From: Planctomycetota bacterium
Lineage (GTDB): Bacteria > Planctomycetota > Phycisphaerae > WQYP01
DNA length: 28,990 nt
Assembly (NCBI GenBank): GCA_021809365.1
Contig: JAKBAC010000030.1
Location: 1-28,990 of the forward strand
Direction of reading: 5' to 3'
Shown here: positions 15,393 to 23,856 of the stretch, piece by piece
How positions within the stretch are numbered: position 1 is the first letter of the stretch
Layout: each line of letters opens with the position of its first letter
Translations under genes and position numbers: made by a program
The notes under the pieces: model-generated
Seen by the model: only the letters and a program-made list of their open reading frames with translations
Database searches by the model: none
What the model was told of the DNA's origin: nothing

Positions 15393-16394
15393 ATGCAAAT
15401 GAATCCCTGGGTGCCGACATCCAACCGGTATGAGGCAATGGTATACAACCGCTGCGGTAAATCCGGACTTAAGCTGCCGGCAATTTCCTTGGGATTGTGG
15501 CATAACTTCGGCGGGGTGGATCTGCTTGAAAATCAACGCGCCATGCTGCGTTGTGCCTTTGACCTGGGCATTACCCATTTCGATCTGGCTAATAATTATG
15601 GACCACCACCCGGATCAGCCGAGGAAAACTTCGGGCGCTTATTGCAGCAGGATCTGCATCCGTGGCGGGATGAACTGATTATCTCCACCAAAGCCGGTTA
15701 CACGATGTGGTCCGGGCCGTATGGTGATTGGGGGTCGCGCAAGTATCTGCTGGCCAGCCTGGATCAGAGCCTGCAACGCATGGGCCTGGATTATGTGGAT
15801 ATTTTCTATTCCCATCGCCCCGATCCGGAAACGCCCCTGGAAGAAACCATGGGTGCTTTGGACGCGGCCGTGCGGCAGGGCAAAGCGCTTTACGTGGCGC
15901 TGTCAAACTATAAACCCCCTGAGGCCCGACGGGCGTTTGCGATTTTGAAATCCCTCGGTACGCCCTGTCTGATTCATCAGCCGCGCTATTCCATGCTTGA
16001 ACGCTGGGTTGAAAGCGAACTGCTGGATGTGCTGGGGGAACAAGGAGTGGGAGCGATTGCGTTCTGCCCGCTGGCGCAAGGGCTATTGACCAATAAATAT
16101 CTTACGGATATTCCGGAAGACTCGCGGGCTGCAAAATCGTACAGCTTTCTCAAGGCCGACAGAATTACCGCGCAATTGCAAAGTCGTATCCGAACGCTCA
16201 ATGAAATTGCCTTAGCCCGGGGCCAGAGCCTGGCCCAGATGTCCCTGGTCTGGGTGCTGCGCGACGCGCGCGTAACCTCCGCACTGATTGGTGCCAGCCG
16301 GGTGTCGCAAATTCAGGAAAATGTTAAAGCCCTTAGCAATCGCACCTTTACCGCCGAGGAGTTGAAGGCTATTGATCATGCGTTGGAAAGCTGA
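15393..16394 (+). CDS. gpr: aldo/keto reductase, Gpr (YghZ) type
   Basis: A 333-residue NADPH-dependent TIM-barrel reductase. The catalytic tetrad is complete: Asp64 and Tyr69 (HFDLANNYGPPPGSAEENFG), Lys100 (ISTKAGY) and His141 (FYSHR). The stretches LPAISLGLWHNFG and PYGDWGSRKYLLASLDQSLQRMGLDYVDIFYSHR match closely what I recall of E. coli YghZ, which reduces L-glyceraldehyde 3-phosphate and methylglyoxal, so a detoxifying role is likely. The cofactor site at the C-terminal end (ALIGASRVSQIQENVKAL) is intact. The ATG at 15393 has GGAG seven bases upstream. The next gene, ispE, begins only 35 bp downstream, suggesting one transcript; IspE's pathway starts from D-glyceraldehyde 3-phosphate, but a functional tie is speculation. 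Confidence 0.92.
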   Translation: MQMNPWVPTSNRYEAMVYNRCGKSGLKLPAISLGLWHNFGGVDLLENQRAMLRCAFDLGITHFDLANNYGPPPGSAEENFGRLLQQDLHPWRDELIISTKAGYTMWSGPYGDWGSRKYLLASLDQSLQRMGLDYVDIFYSHRPDPETPLEETMGALDAAVRQGKALYVALSNYKPPEARRAFAILKSLGTPCLIHQPRYSMLERWVESELLDVLGEQGVGAIAFCPLAQGLLTNKYLTDIPEDSRAAKSYSFLKADRITAQLQSRIRTLNEIALARGQSLAQMSLVWVLRDARVTSALIGASRVSQIQENVKALSNRTFTAEELKAIDHALES

Positions 16395-16429
16395 TATCGG
16401 TACGCGTTACGGAATACGGAATTAAAAAG

Positions 16430-17386
16430 ATGGTGCACAACAATTCGGCTCTTGATCCGCGCAACGAACAGCCGGTAACGCCCGCAACGGCCCCGGCGGA
16501 TGTGCTGACATTTCATGCCCCGGCAAAATTAAATCTGGGTCTGCGGATATTTCCACGCCGCCCGGATGGATTTCACGATATTGAATCCTGGTTTGTCCCC
16601 ATTTCCCTCTGCGACACGCTGGTATTCCGCAAGGCCGAAACGCTGACTCTGAAGCTCACCGGTTTGGCGGCGGAACTTTCAGATGAGCCGGAAAAAAATC
16701 TCGTGGGCCGCGCGGCGCTGGCGTTGGCTGACGCAGCCGGCGTGGCCGCCCACGCACAGATTCATCTCCATAAGCTTATTCCCGCCGGAGGTGGTTTAGG
16801 GGGCGGAAGTTCCGATGCCGCAACGACTTTGCTGGCATTGAAACACTTATGGAATCTTCCGATTTCCACGGCAGAATTGTCAAAGCTCGCCGCGTCGCTG
16901 GGCAGTGATGTGCCATTTTTTATTCATGGGCAGTCGGCGGTGTGCCGCGGGCGCGGGGAAGTTATCGAGCCGTTGCCATTCCATCGCCCTTTATTTGCGG
17001 TGTTAATCATTCCCCCCTACGGTACCAGCACCCGCGATGTCTATCAGGAATTTGATCATCAAGCCGCAGCGGTGGATAGCACACCAATCCGCTGGCAGGA
17101 AATAGCGCGTTTGAGCGCTGCGGAAATCAGTGCCGCGATTCGCAATGATCTTGAAGCCCCCGCATTTTCCGTCACGACCGCTCTTCGCGCCTTACGCGAT
17201 AAAATCACAGCGTTAGTCAATCGCCCCGTGCATCTTAGCGGCAGCGGCTCAACATTTTTTATCCTGTCCGACCAAGCCGCCGAAGCCGAATCCTTAGCGG
17301 AAACCCTTGGACACAATCTGCCCGAAAACGTCCGCGTTCTGCCCGTTGCCTTATTTGCCCGAAATCCAATGGCGGATCAGCGGTAG
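16430..17386 (+). CDS. ispE: 4-diphosphocytidyl-2-C-methyl-D-erythritol kinase
   Basis: A 318-residue GHMP-family kinase that phosphorylates CDP-methylerythritol in the MEP pathway of isoprenoid synthesis; cytoplasmic. Visible are the substrate-site motif APAKLNLGLRIFPRRPDGFHDI (Lys33 the catalytic lysine), the ATP loop PAGGGLGGGSSDAATTL (about 118-134), the catalytic Asp160 in LGSDVPFF and the third GHMP motif LSGSGSTFF near 280. The N-terminus is about 25 residues longer than usual; the ATG at 16430 has GGAATT upstream. The tail overlaps the convergent GH113-like gene by 36 bases, so opposing transcripts could interfere. Confidence 0.93.
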   Translation: MVHNNSALDPRNEQPVTPATAPADVLTFHAPAKLNLGLRIFPRRPDGFHDIESWFVPISLCDTLVFRKAETLTLKLTGLAAELSDEPEKNLVGRAALALADAAGVAAHAQIHLHKLIPAGGGLGGGSSDAATTLLALKHLWNLPISTAELSKLAASLGSDVPFFIHGQSAVCRGRGEVIEPLPFHRPLFAVLIIPPYGTSTRDVYQEFDHQAAAVDSTPIRWQEIARLSAAEISAAIRNDLEAPAFSVTTALRALRDKITALVNRPVHLSGSGSTFFILSDQAAEAESLAETLGHNLPENVRVLPVALFARNPMADQR

Positions 17387-18436
17387 TACGGGTTCGCCTT
17401 GTGGCGAGTAGGCTCCGTAGTCGGTTGGTTTACAGCCCGGATACCATTCCCAGATAAAAGCGCCCACAAAAGAACTTTCGGGCAATTTCCGCCAGACGCG
17501 TACAAACGCCTGATAGGCAATGGCCTGATTGGACGGATTGATCAGCCCCGTGCCAACATAATCCCATGGCTTGGCCAACGTGTTGTCCAGATTATCCCAA
17601 CCGATTTCGGTAAACAGCACCGGCTTTCGTTCGCGTGCGGCGAACGTCAAAATGCGATTTTTAATGCGTTGCCAGTGGGCGACGACTTCGGCGACGGAAG
17701 GATCCTTGGAATCGGAAAGATCGTAATAGGAATTCATACCGATGTAATTAAGCTGTGGCCAGAAATGAACATACTGATAATGATCCCAGTTCGCGCTGTA
17801 GGTAAGTTTGCCGGTAAAGCGCAGCCGCACCAGTCGGATTATGCGCAGCCATTGTGTGTTAAAAGGTTCGGTGGAAAGCAACTCGCTGCCCACACAGAAA
17901 ACATTCACGTGCGCTTGCTGCGCCCAGGTGGCAGCCGCCAGAATGTAGGCGCGGTAGCGGGTAAACCAGAGGCTCCAGCTTTTGGGTTTTATGACCCCGC
18001 GCCAATCGTTGCCGGTGGCATGATTCAATAACACGATAGGCATAAGCATCGTGTGGATGCCCAGATGATGGGCCGCCAGAAGTACCTCATGTATCTGCAG
18101 AGGTGTCAGTGAAACCTGCGGATCGATATGAATATTGTCGGCATGGACATCATGCTGCCGGGCGTTGATGACAAAGTTAATCCAGGTACAACCCATGGCT
18201 CGCAGCTTTACGATGCAGCGCAGATATCCGGATATTCCGCGGGGATTATCCAATTGCATTGAAAAACCACGGATGGGCGGCACACCGGAAATCGGATAAT
18301 GCAGCGGCGGCAACGGTGCTAAGCGCTGGGTGAGCGGCCGCTGCGGGCTGCCCATGCCGCTGACGTTTAATACAAACGCCGTTACACTCCATACGATTGT
18401 GCCGACCAGTATGCTTGCAGCGAATCTTCGGACCAA
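17351..18436 (-). CDS. GH113-like glycoside hydrolase, membrane-anchored or secreted
   Basis: A 361-residue TIM-barrel protein with an N-terminal hydrophobic segment (about 7-28) serving as signal or anchor, so the catalytic domain is outside the cytoplasm. It shows the GH113 pattern: FVINARQHD after strand 2, VFCVGSELLS (acid/base candidate Glu185), YIGMNSYYDLSD, LFTEIGWDNL (nucleophile candidate Glu277) and GAFIWEWYPG near the C-terminus. Known GH113 enzymes are beta-mannanases; related planctomycete-type proteins are uncharacterised, so the substrate is uncertain. The only workable start is TTG at 18436, with GGAG nine bases upstream; the nearby ATG (18441) is out of frame. The ATPase gene ends 62 bp upstream. 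Its 3' end overlaps ispE convergently. Confidence 0.75.
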   Translation of the reverse strand: MVRRFAASILVGTIVWSVTAFVLNVSGMGSPQRPLTQRLAPLPPLHYPISGVPPIRGFSMQLDNPRGISGYLRCIVKLRAMGCTWINFVINARQHDVHADNIHIDPQVSLTPLQIHEVLLAAHHLGIHTMLMPIVLLNHATGNDWRGVIKPKSWSLWFTRYRAYILAAATWAQQAHVNVFCVGSELLSTEPFNTQWLRIIRLVRLRFTGKLTYSANWDHYQYVHFWPQLNYIGMNSYYDLSDSKDPSVAEVVAHWQRIKNRILTFAARERKPVLFTEIGWDNLDNTLAKPWDYVGTGLINPSNQAIAYQAFVRVWRKLPESSFVGAFIWEWYPGCKPTDYGAYSPQGEPVLPLIRHWISGK

Positions 18437-18498
18437 AGCATGATCTCCGAGTTAAAATAATAGCGAGCATCCTGCATCGCCAGGCTTCCAAGCACCGC

Positions 18499-19695
18499 CT
18501 AGTCCGCAGTCGGATGGGGCGCTGACTGCAAATAGAAATACAACGCATAAATTTGGCTGGCAAAGCGGTATTTTCCACGTCCCATCTCCGAGGATTGCTG
18601 CACCACGCCCAACTGTTTCATCTTCTGTAGAAAATTATCCAATACTCTGGCTTCGTCGGACGAGACTCGGTCCACCAGTTCAGCTTTGGAAAAATGCAAC
18701 TGCAAGGGCGCGATTACCATCCGTTTCAATATCCGCCGGTAACGCTTGCTCCAGATGGCATCGAGCACCTTCGGCTCGATGTATTTTACGCCGATGATCT
18801 TCGCCGCCGCGACTATGCCGGCAAGGGCATCGTTTTCGTCAATGACGCCGTCGGTATCAGTCTTGAATACTGCGTCACCAATCTCGTGGAGGAACACCGG
18901 GTATCCGCCGGAAAAGCGCCACAACAAATCCAGCGCTCCGGGCAAAATACGCACATTGACCTTCGCCAGAGCCTGTTGATAAAATTGTCGCGTCTCCGCT
19001 TCGTTGAAGGCAGTTATGTTGATAACATCAAATACGCGATCGAGCGATGGCTGCTTCTGAATCAGCTGGCTCCGCCGCTCGGGCATACCCGCCAGTATCA
19101 GGGTCAGGGGCAGATTCTCGCGGCCGGTTGCCAATTCATCCACAAAGCTTTTAAGCCAATTGGCGAACGCTCTATCCGCCGCCAGACCATTCAGGTCATC
19201 CAATACAATCATCAATCCTTTTCGATGAGAGCTGATCTGCGCCAGAAGCTTTTGCAGCGTCGGCCCCAGTGTCCCTACGGCTTGCGCCAGGTCCCGCGGC
19301 GATGCCTCGAAAGCCAGCGAAACGCCGAACAGGCCGACCTCACGAACATTATTGCCCAGAAATTTCTTGACGCCCTCAAACCAACTCCGGTCCTGACTGA
19401 CCTGCAAGAGCCGCTCGAATATGCGGCGCACCATTTCCTCTAAAGACGTCACGCCGCCGAGAAATACATGCAAACCCAACACCTCATGTTTCTCCTCCGC
19501 AATGCGCAATGCCATGCGGCATAGCGAGCTTTTGCCGATGCCGCGGTCCCCGGAAATGAAGATACGCTCGATCATTTTTTTTGACGCGGACTTTGCCACG
19601 CGGTCCACAATTTCAGTGATCTCCCGCTCTCGACCTGCGAAAAATTCAATGGGAACAGGCACGCCCGGCGTGAAAGGTGAATATTCCCTGGCCAT
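18499..19695 (-). CDS. AAA-type ATPase with C-terminal winged-helix-like region
   Basis: A 398-residue ATPase of the ORC/STAND-like AAA group. After FFAGREREITEIV (18-30) come Walker A GDRGIGKSS (49-57), Walker B GLMIVLDDL (160-168), sensor I strand LTLILAGMPE (about 197-206) and a lid region with GGYPVFLHEIGD (263-274). The last 80 residues (HFSKAELVDRVSSDEARVLDNFLQKMKQLGVVQ) look like a winged helix that could bind DNA or a partner. Such proteins couple nucleotide binding to DNA or stress signalling, but no specific role is known. The ATG at 19695 has GGAG six bases upstream; an 18-residue longer frame is rejected. No companion effector gene (nuclease, protease or transposase) lies beside it: its neighbours are folA and a GH113-like gene. 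Confidence 0.7.
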   Translation of the reverse strand: MAREYSPFTPGVPVPIEFFAGREREITEIVDRVAKSASKKMIERIFISGDRGIGKSSLCRMALRIAEEKHEVLGLHVFLGGVTSLEEMVRRIFERLLQVSQDRSWFEGVKKFLGNNVREVGLFGVSLAFEASPRDLAQAVGTLGPTLQKLLAQISSHRKGLMIVLDDLNGLAADRAFANWLKSFVDELATGRENLPLTLILAGMPERRSQLIQKQPSLDRVFDVINITAFNEAETRQFYQQALAKVNVRILPGALDLLWRFSGGYPVFLHEIGDAVFKTDTDGVIDENDALAGIVAAAKIIGVKYIEPKVLDAIWSKRYRRILKRMVIAPLQLHFSKAELVDRVSSDEARVLDNFLQKMKQLGVVQQSSEMGRGKYRFASQIYALYFYLQSAPHPTAD

Positions 19696-19776
19696 GTGAA
19701 TCTCCTGTTCGTCGCGCCGGTCAACGATCCGCGGCCTGCCGACCGACACTCCATTATGCCTGTGCCCGTGGATTGG

Positions 19777-20307
19777 TCAAAGGCCTCGCTCATGCGCAGG
19801 CAAGATGCGGTGGTGCGGCGAGATCGTCGAAATGCGATCATACGTCAAAAAGTCTACCCCCTGTGACTGGCGGCTTTCCGCTATCCGCCAGTCTTCTTCA
19901 TTCCATTTCGGAAACCATGTATCGCCTGTGACCTGGGTCTGGCACTTTATAATGCTGATATACATGCGATCCGCCAGCGGTAGCGCCAAGGTGTAAATTT
20001 CCGCGCCGCCCACAACAAATAGTTCCTGTTCGCCCGCTTGCTTGGCCGCCGCAAGAGCTTCCTGAAGTTGCGTAAACCACTGCGTGTCAGCAGGAGTGGG
20101 ATCTGGAATTCGGCGGCTAAGTATCAGATTGCGACGCCTGGGCAGCGGCCGGCCGATGGAGTCAAAGGTTTTTCGCCCCATCAAGACACAGTGGCCCATG
20201 GTTAGGCGTTTGAAGTGCTGAAGATCCTCAAGCACATGCCATGGGAGTTGTCCTTTCCAGCCAATAACACGCTCCGGCGTCATCGCGGAAATAAGACTGA
20301 TGAGCAT
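19777..20307 (-). CDS. folA: dihydrofolate reductase
   Basis: A 176-residue NADPH-dependent reductase that makes tetrahydrofolate. Motifs in order: ISLISAMTPERVIGWKGQLPWHV with Trp23, the proton-donor region LEDLQHFKRLTMG (Glu27 in place of the Asp of E. coli), VLMGRKTFDSIGRPLPRRRN for the cofactor, and LFVVGGAEIYTLALPLADRMYIS. The start at 20307 places the first conserved strand directly after Met and has AGGTG upstream; the longer frame to 20367 adds unrelated residues. No thyA gene is adjacent. It is followed at 81 bp by the AAA ATPase gene on the same strand. Confidence 0.93.
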   Translation of the reverse strand: MLISLISAMTPERVIGWKGQLPWHVLEDLQHFKRLTMGHCVLMGRKTFDSIGRPLPRRRNLILSRRIPDPTPADTQWFTQLQEALAAAKQAGEQELFVVGGAEIYTLALPLADRMYISIIKCQTQVTGDTWFPKWNEEDWRIAESRQSQGVDFLTYDRISTISPHHRILPAHERGL

Positions 20308-20584
20308 CAAGCACCTGTTGTAAAAATCGCGCCAGGAATGTACCGCCACTCCGGATCGCATTTCCAAACTGGGCGGACGGCCAATCGCTGTTCCGCACCC
20401 AGTTGGTGTTTACGCAATTTTACGCCAAAATTCTGGTGCGTCCATAAAAGTGATCGAGTGTTCTGCCACTGCAGTAAACAAGGATACGTCATCAGAACGC
20501 GTGGCAAGAGGGCGTTGCGGATTGAGGGGGATTCAGTCTTAAATTTCGGCACGCTGTAGGCGGCCTAAATAGGCCGTAAAAAAG

Positions 20585-20770
20585 ACCGCAGATTACGGGG
20601 ATTACGCGGATCAACGCTGGTTTTCTGTGTTCCGGGACCTCGACATGCCCCGCTGACAACGCAGTTTTGACGCCTGTCATGCCAATCAGAACCACTTTTT
20701 TCCGCCGCCAATACCGCAACGATCCCAAACCAATCGTCCCCGCATCCGCGTTATCCGCGTAATCTGCGGT
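20585..20770. repeat. inverted pair of 27-bp GATTACGCG-type repeats
   Basis: Positions 20585-20611 and the reverse complement of 20744-20770 agree at 25 of 27 bases; both start ACCGCAGATTACG and end ACGCGGAT. Each arm itself carries a 9-10 bp internal periodicity (GATTACGCG, GGATAACGC). They enclose 132 bp with no gene. A third, partial match (16 of 18 bases) lies at 27373-27390 across the lipA stop codon. I infer a dispersed repeat family, possibly a small palindromic element; no target-site duplication is evident. Confidence 0.65.
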
Positions 20771-20831
20771 TCTCTCCCTTATTGTTCAATCTGCAAAGCA
20801 AGGGCATTGCGGAAACGAATTGCCGGTGTAC

Positions 20832-20859
20832 TTGACAGTCCAGTCTCACGGTATAGCAT
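20832..20859 (+). promoter_or_regulatory. candidate sigma-70 promoter for the 21039 gene
   Basis: A perfect TTGACA (20832-20837) followed after 16 bases by TAGCAT (20854-20859, four of six). The predicted leader is about 170 bases. Confidence 0.4.
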
Positions 20860-21038
20860 TTTCCTCAGGCACGGAAAATAAGGTTAGCTACTTTTACGCC
20901 GAATAAAATGTCCAAACGCGGGAAAATATCATTATGACCGTCAAGAGAATCAGGACCAACCGGCAGATCCAAGCGTGATTCCGGGTTTCCCGCAACGGCG
21001 AGCTTTCATATAATCGTCCTGGCTTTTGGAGTGCGGCA

Positions 21039-21578
21039 ATGTCGATGGTGATGTTTACCGTTTTGTACCCGGAACTTGGTGCCGCGGAGACACGATGTAT
21101 TATCTTGCAATCCGGCGGCCGTTGGCACCGGCGTGAGGGGAAGGAAGAAGAATTTGCGTTATTCGAATTATATTGCGCCGAGCCGAGCTGCGACTGCCGA
21201 CGGGCAATGTTCAACGTGGTATCCAAGCGATTGGGTCGGCATGTCGCGACCATCAGCCACGCATTTGATCCCCCCGGAGAAAAATCCGCAGTTTCGGAAC
21301 AGACATTTCTTGATCCACTGAATCGGCAGTCTGATTTATCCGAAGACCTGCTGGCTATTTTTACGCAGCGGGTCCTGATGGATTCCGACTATTGCAAGCG
21401 ACTGGAGCGGCATTACGCCATGTTTAAGGACGTTGTGAATAACTGGCATCATCCCCTGCACGAAAAAATTCGCCCCTATTTTGACGAATTAGAGTACGAA
21501 CCACGAAGGAAAATTTCGGATATTCCCTCATGGCACGTCCGAAATCGTATAAGGAAAAACCGCCGCAATCGCAAGTAA
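21039..21578 (+). CDS. conserved-looking hypothetical protein with a Cys motif
   Basis: Function unknown. A 179-residue soluble, basic-tailed protein. The N-terminal half is beta-rich and contains LYCAEPSCDCRRAMFNV (Cys46, Cys51, Cys53), which could bind a metal. This is followed by LDPLNRQSDLSEDLLAIF and YCKRLERHYAMFKDV, a helical segment with the regularity of a real protein. The composition fits a family of uncharacterised proteins, but I cannot name one with confidence. The ATG at 21039 has GGAG eight bases upstream, and a promoter lies at 20832-20859. It converges with acs, 40 bp apart, with no clear terminator between. The C-terminus ends in a run of Arg, Lys and Asn. Confidence 0.7.
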   Translation: MSMVMFTVLYPELGAAETRCIILQSGGRWHRREGKEEEFALFELYCAEPSCDCRRAMFNVVSKRLGRHVATISHAFDPPGEKSAVSEQTFLDPLNRQSDLSEDLLAIFTQRVLMDSDYCKRLERHYAMFKDVVNNWHHPLHEKIRPYFDELEYEPRRKISDIPSWHVRNRIRKNRRNRK

Positions 21579-21618
21579 TAACCAGGACAATGTTTGTGAT
21601 CGTATCCCGGCCCCCGCC

Positions 21619-23574
21619 TCACTCCTGATCTTCGCGCAACTTGGCCAAAACGGAATAGTCTTCCAGCGTGCTGGTGTCCCCGACGGCCTGTTTCCCGGCG
21701 GCGATGTCACGCAGCAGGCGCCGCATGATCTTGCCCGAGCGGGTTTTGGGCAGCATTTCCGTGAATCGCACTTCATCCGGGCGCGCGATGGCACCGATTT
21801 CCTTGGTCACCCAGGCTTTTAATTCCTGTTTCAGCGCGTCATCGGTGGCAATTCCCGCCTTGACAGTTACAAACGCGCACAGGGCCTGCCCTTTAAGCTC
21901 ATCGGGTCGGCCAACCACGGCAGCTTCCGCAACTTTGCTGTGGGCCACAATCGCGCTTTCAACTTCCATAGTGCCCAAGCGATGGCCCGCAACGTTGACC
22001 ACATCATCAACGCGGCCCATGACCCAGAAGTAGCCGTCTTTGTCCCGCCGCGCTCCGTCGCCCGTGAAATAATAGGGGGGAATATCACTGTAATATTGTT
22101 TCTTAAAACGCTCATCGTCTCCATACACCGTGCGCAACATGCTGGGCAACGGTTTGCGGATGACCAGATACCCCCCCGTGTCCGCGGCCACTTCCTGCCC
22201 GTCCCGATCTACTACAGCCAGATCCACCCCAAAAAATGGGATGGCACAACTGCCCGGCTTGCCCGGTGTGATCCCCGGCAGGGGCGTACACATAATAGAA
22301 CCGGTTTCCGTCTGCCACCAGGTATCCACAATGGGGCAGCGCTGGGAACCAATCACGCGGTAATACCACATCCACGCTTCCGGGTTGATCGGCTCGCCCA
22401 CGGTTCCCAGCAAGCGGAGGCTTGATAAATCATGGCGTTGCGGATACTGATCACCCCATTTTACAAAGGCTCGGATGGCCGTGGGGGCCGTGTAAAACAC
22501 ACTCACACGGTACTTTTCAACGATACTCCAGAACCGGTCCATATCCGGCTGATTGGGTGCGCCTTCATACATAACCACACTGGCCCCACAGGCCAGCGGG
22601 CCGTAGACCATATACGTATGCCCCGTTACCCAGCCGATATCCGCGGTACACCAGTAAATATCTTCTTTTCTTAAATCAAATACATATTTACATGTCAGAT
22701 AAGCGCCCAGCAAGTAGCCGGCGGTGGTGTGCACCACACCCTTAGGCTTGCCGGTGGTGCCGCTGGTGTACAAAATAAAGAGCATGTGCTCGCTGTCCAG
22801 TGCGGCGGGCGGGCAATGTTCGGAGCTGCCCGAGACAAAATCCTCGTACCACACATCCCTTCCGGGCTGCATGGTGATATTCTGGCCTGTGCGTTTAACC
22901 ACAATACAGTGTCGCACACAAGGGGCTTTGGCCAGCGCCGCATCGGCATTATTTTTCAGTTCCACAATTTTGCCGCGCCGCCACCCGCCGTCGGCTGTGA
23001 TTAATGCCACAGCTTGCGCATCATTCATACGATCCGCCAGTGATTCAGCCGCAAAACCGCCGAAAATAACGGTATGTACCGCTCCAATTCGGGCGCAAGC
23101 CAGCATGGCCACGGCGGCCTGGGGAATCATGGGCATATAAATCGCTACGCGATCGCCGGACCGCACGCCGTGCGATTTCAGCGCATTGGCCAGGCGGCAG
23201 ACTTCCTTGAGCAATTCAAGATATGTTAATGTTTTGGTATCACCTGGTTCGCCCTCCCAGAGAATGGCAGGTTTGTCGCCCCGTCCCGCATCCACATGCC
23301 GGTCCAGACAATTTTGCGCAATGTTGATTTTCCCGCCGGTGAACCATTTCACAAAAGGGGACTTGCTGTCATCAAGAACATGGCTGTAGGGTGTCAGCCA
23401 AGCCAGGTCTCCCGCCATCTCCGCCCAGAATTCCTGGGGGTGGTCAATGGACTTGCGGTACATGCTTTCATATTGTTCCTGAGAGCTGATATTGGCTTTG
23501 GCAGTAAAGGATGCCGGGGGAGCAAACGTGCGATTTTCATGCATGATCGATTCAATATTTGCACCAACGGACAT
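21619..23574 (-). CDS. acs: acetyl-CoA synthetase (AMP-forming)
   Basis: A 651-residue cytoplasmic enzyme that activates acetate to acetyl-CoA through acetyl-AMP. The P-loop-like [16 protein letters not shown] (267-282), the acetate-pocket segment [12 protein letters not shown] (417-428), [32 protein letters not shown] (501-532) with the hinge Asp, and the C-terminal [10 protein letters not shown] carrying the acetylatable Lys615 are all present. Length and motifs match Acs rather than propionyl-CoA synthetase, although that is not fully excluded. The ATG at 23574 has GAGGAG seven bases upstream. A TATACT box at 23626-23631 could be its -10, but no good -35 was found. It supplies the substrate of the citrate synthase encoded elsewhere in the window. 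Confidence 0.95.
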   Translation of the reverse strand: MSVGANIESIMHENRTFAPPASFTAKANISSQEQYESMYRKSIDHPQEFWAEMAGDLAWLTPYSHVLDDSKSPFVKWFTGGKINIAQNCLDRHVDAGRGDKPAILWEGEPGDTKTLTYLELLKEVCRLANALKSHGVRSGDRVAIYMPMIPQAAVAMLACARIGAVHTVIFGGFAAESLADRMNDAQAVALITADGGWRRGKIVELKNNADAALAKAPCVRHCIVVKRTGQNITMQPGRDVWYEDFVSGSSEHCPPAALDSEHMLFILYTSGTTGKPKGVVHTTAGYLLGAYLTCKYVFDLRKEDIYWCTADIGWVTGHTYMVYGPLACGASVVMYEGAPNQPDMDRFWSIVEKYRVSVFYTAPTAIRAFVKWGDQYPQRHDLSSLRLLGTVGEPINPEAWMWYYRVIGSQRCPIVDTWWQTETGSIMCTPLPGITPGKPGSCAIPFFGVDLAVVDRDGQEVAADTGGYLVIRKPLPSMLRTVYGDDERFKKQYYSDIPPYYFTGDGARRDKDGYFWVMGRVDDVVNVAGHRLGTMEVESAIVAHSKVAEAAVVGRPDELKGQALCAFVTVKAGIATDDALKQELKAWVTKEIGAIARPDEVRFTEMLPKTRSGKIMRRLLRDIAAGKQAVGDTSTLEDYSVLAKLREDQE

Positions 23575-23744
23575 AATGGCTCCTCATGAATTCCGGCGAT
23601 TGACGCCCAATGGATGACACGGCGTAGTATAATAACCACCGCCCGAATAAAAAGCACGGCTTAGTAAATAAGCTTGGCAAATAACGATAGCAGGCATGGC
23701 ACGCCGGTCGCTCCCCACACCGGGCCGAAAAAATATCGCACAAG

Positions 23745-23763
23745 CCGCCGGCTATGCCGGTGG
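23745..23763 (-). terminator. possible terminator after the M20 peptidase gene
   Basis: An 8-bp stem (one G-T pair) with a 3-base loop at 23745-23763. On the minus strand it is followed about 11 bases later by TTTTTT. It lies about 95 bp beyond the peptidase stop. The distance of the U tract makes it uncertain. Confidence 0.3.
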
Positions 23764-23856
23764 TGGAACGCAACCGGTTGGAGGCGCTTAGTCGCGCGTC
23801 CGAGTAATCGCAATCCCGGCCATGGCTTGGACAGGCTCCCTGGGGGTGATGGAGAA

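Larger units (their letters stand above)
20308..21038. other. 0.7 kb intergenic region with inverted repeats, no gene seen
   Basis: Between divergent folA and the 21039 gene no frame shows a family pattern or a ribosome site worth trusting. It holds the inverted repeat pair at 20585-20770, a small palindrome GGCCT-AAAT-AGGCC near 20561-20574 and a promoter at 20832-20859. Confidence 0.6.

Noticed and set aside
20492..20728. 78-residue minus-strand frame in the folA upstream region
   Set aside because: It runs through a dispersed repeat arm and has no recognisable motif.
23697..23711. Sigma-54-like site TGGCACG-N4-TCGC on the plus strand
   Set aside because: The -12 element departs from TTGC and it points into the ends of minus-strand genes with nothing to transcribe.
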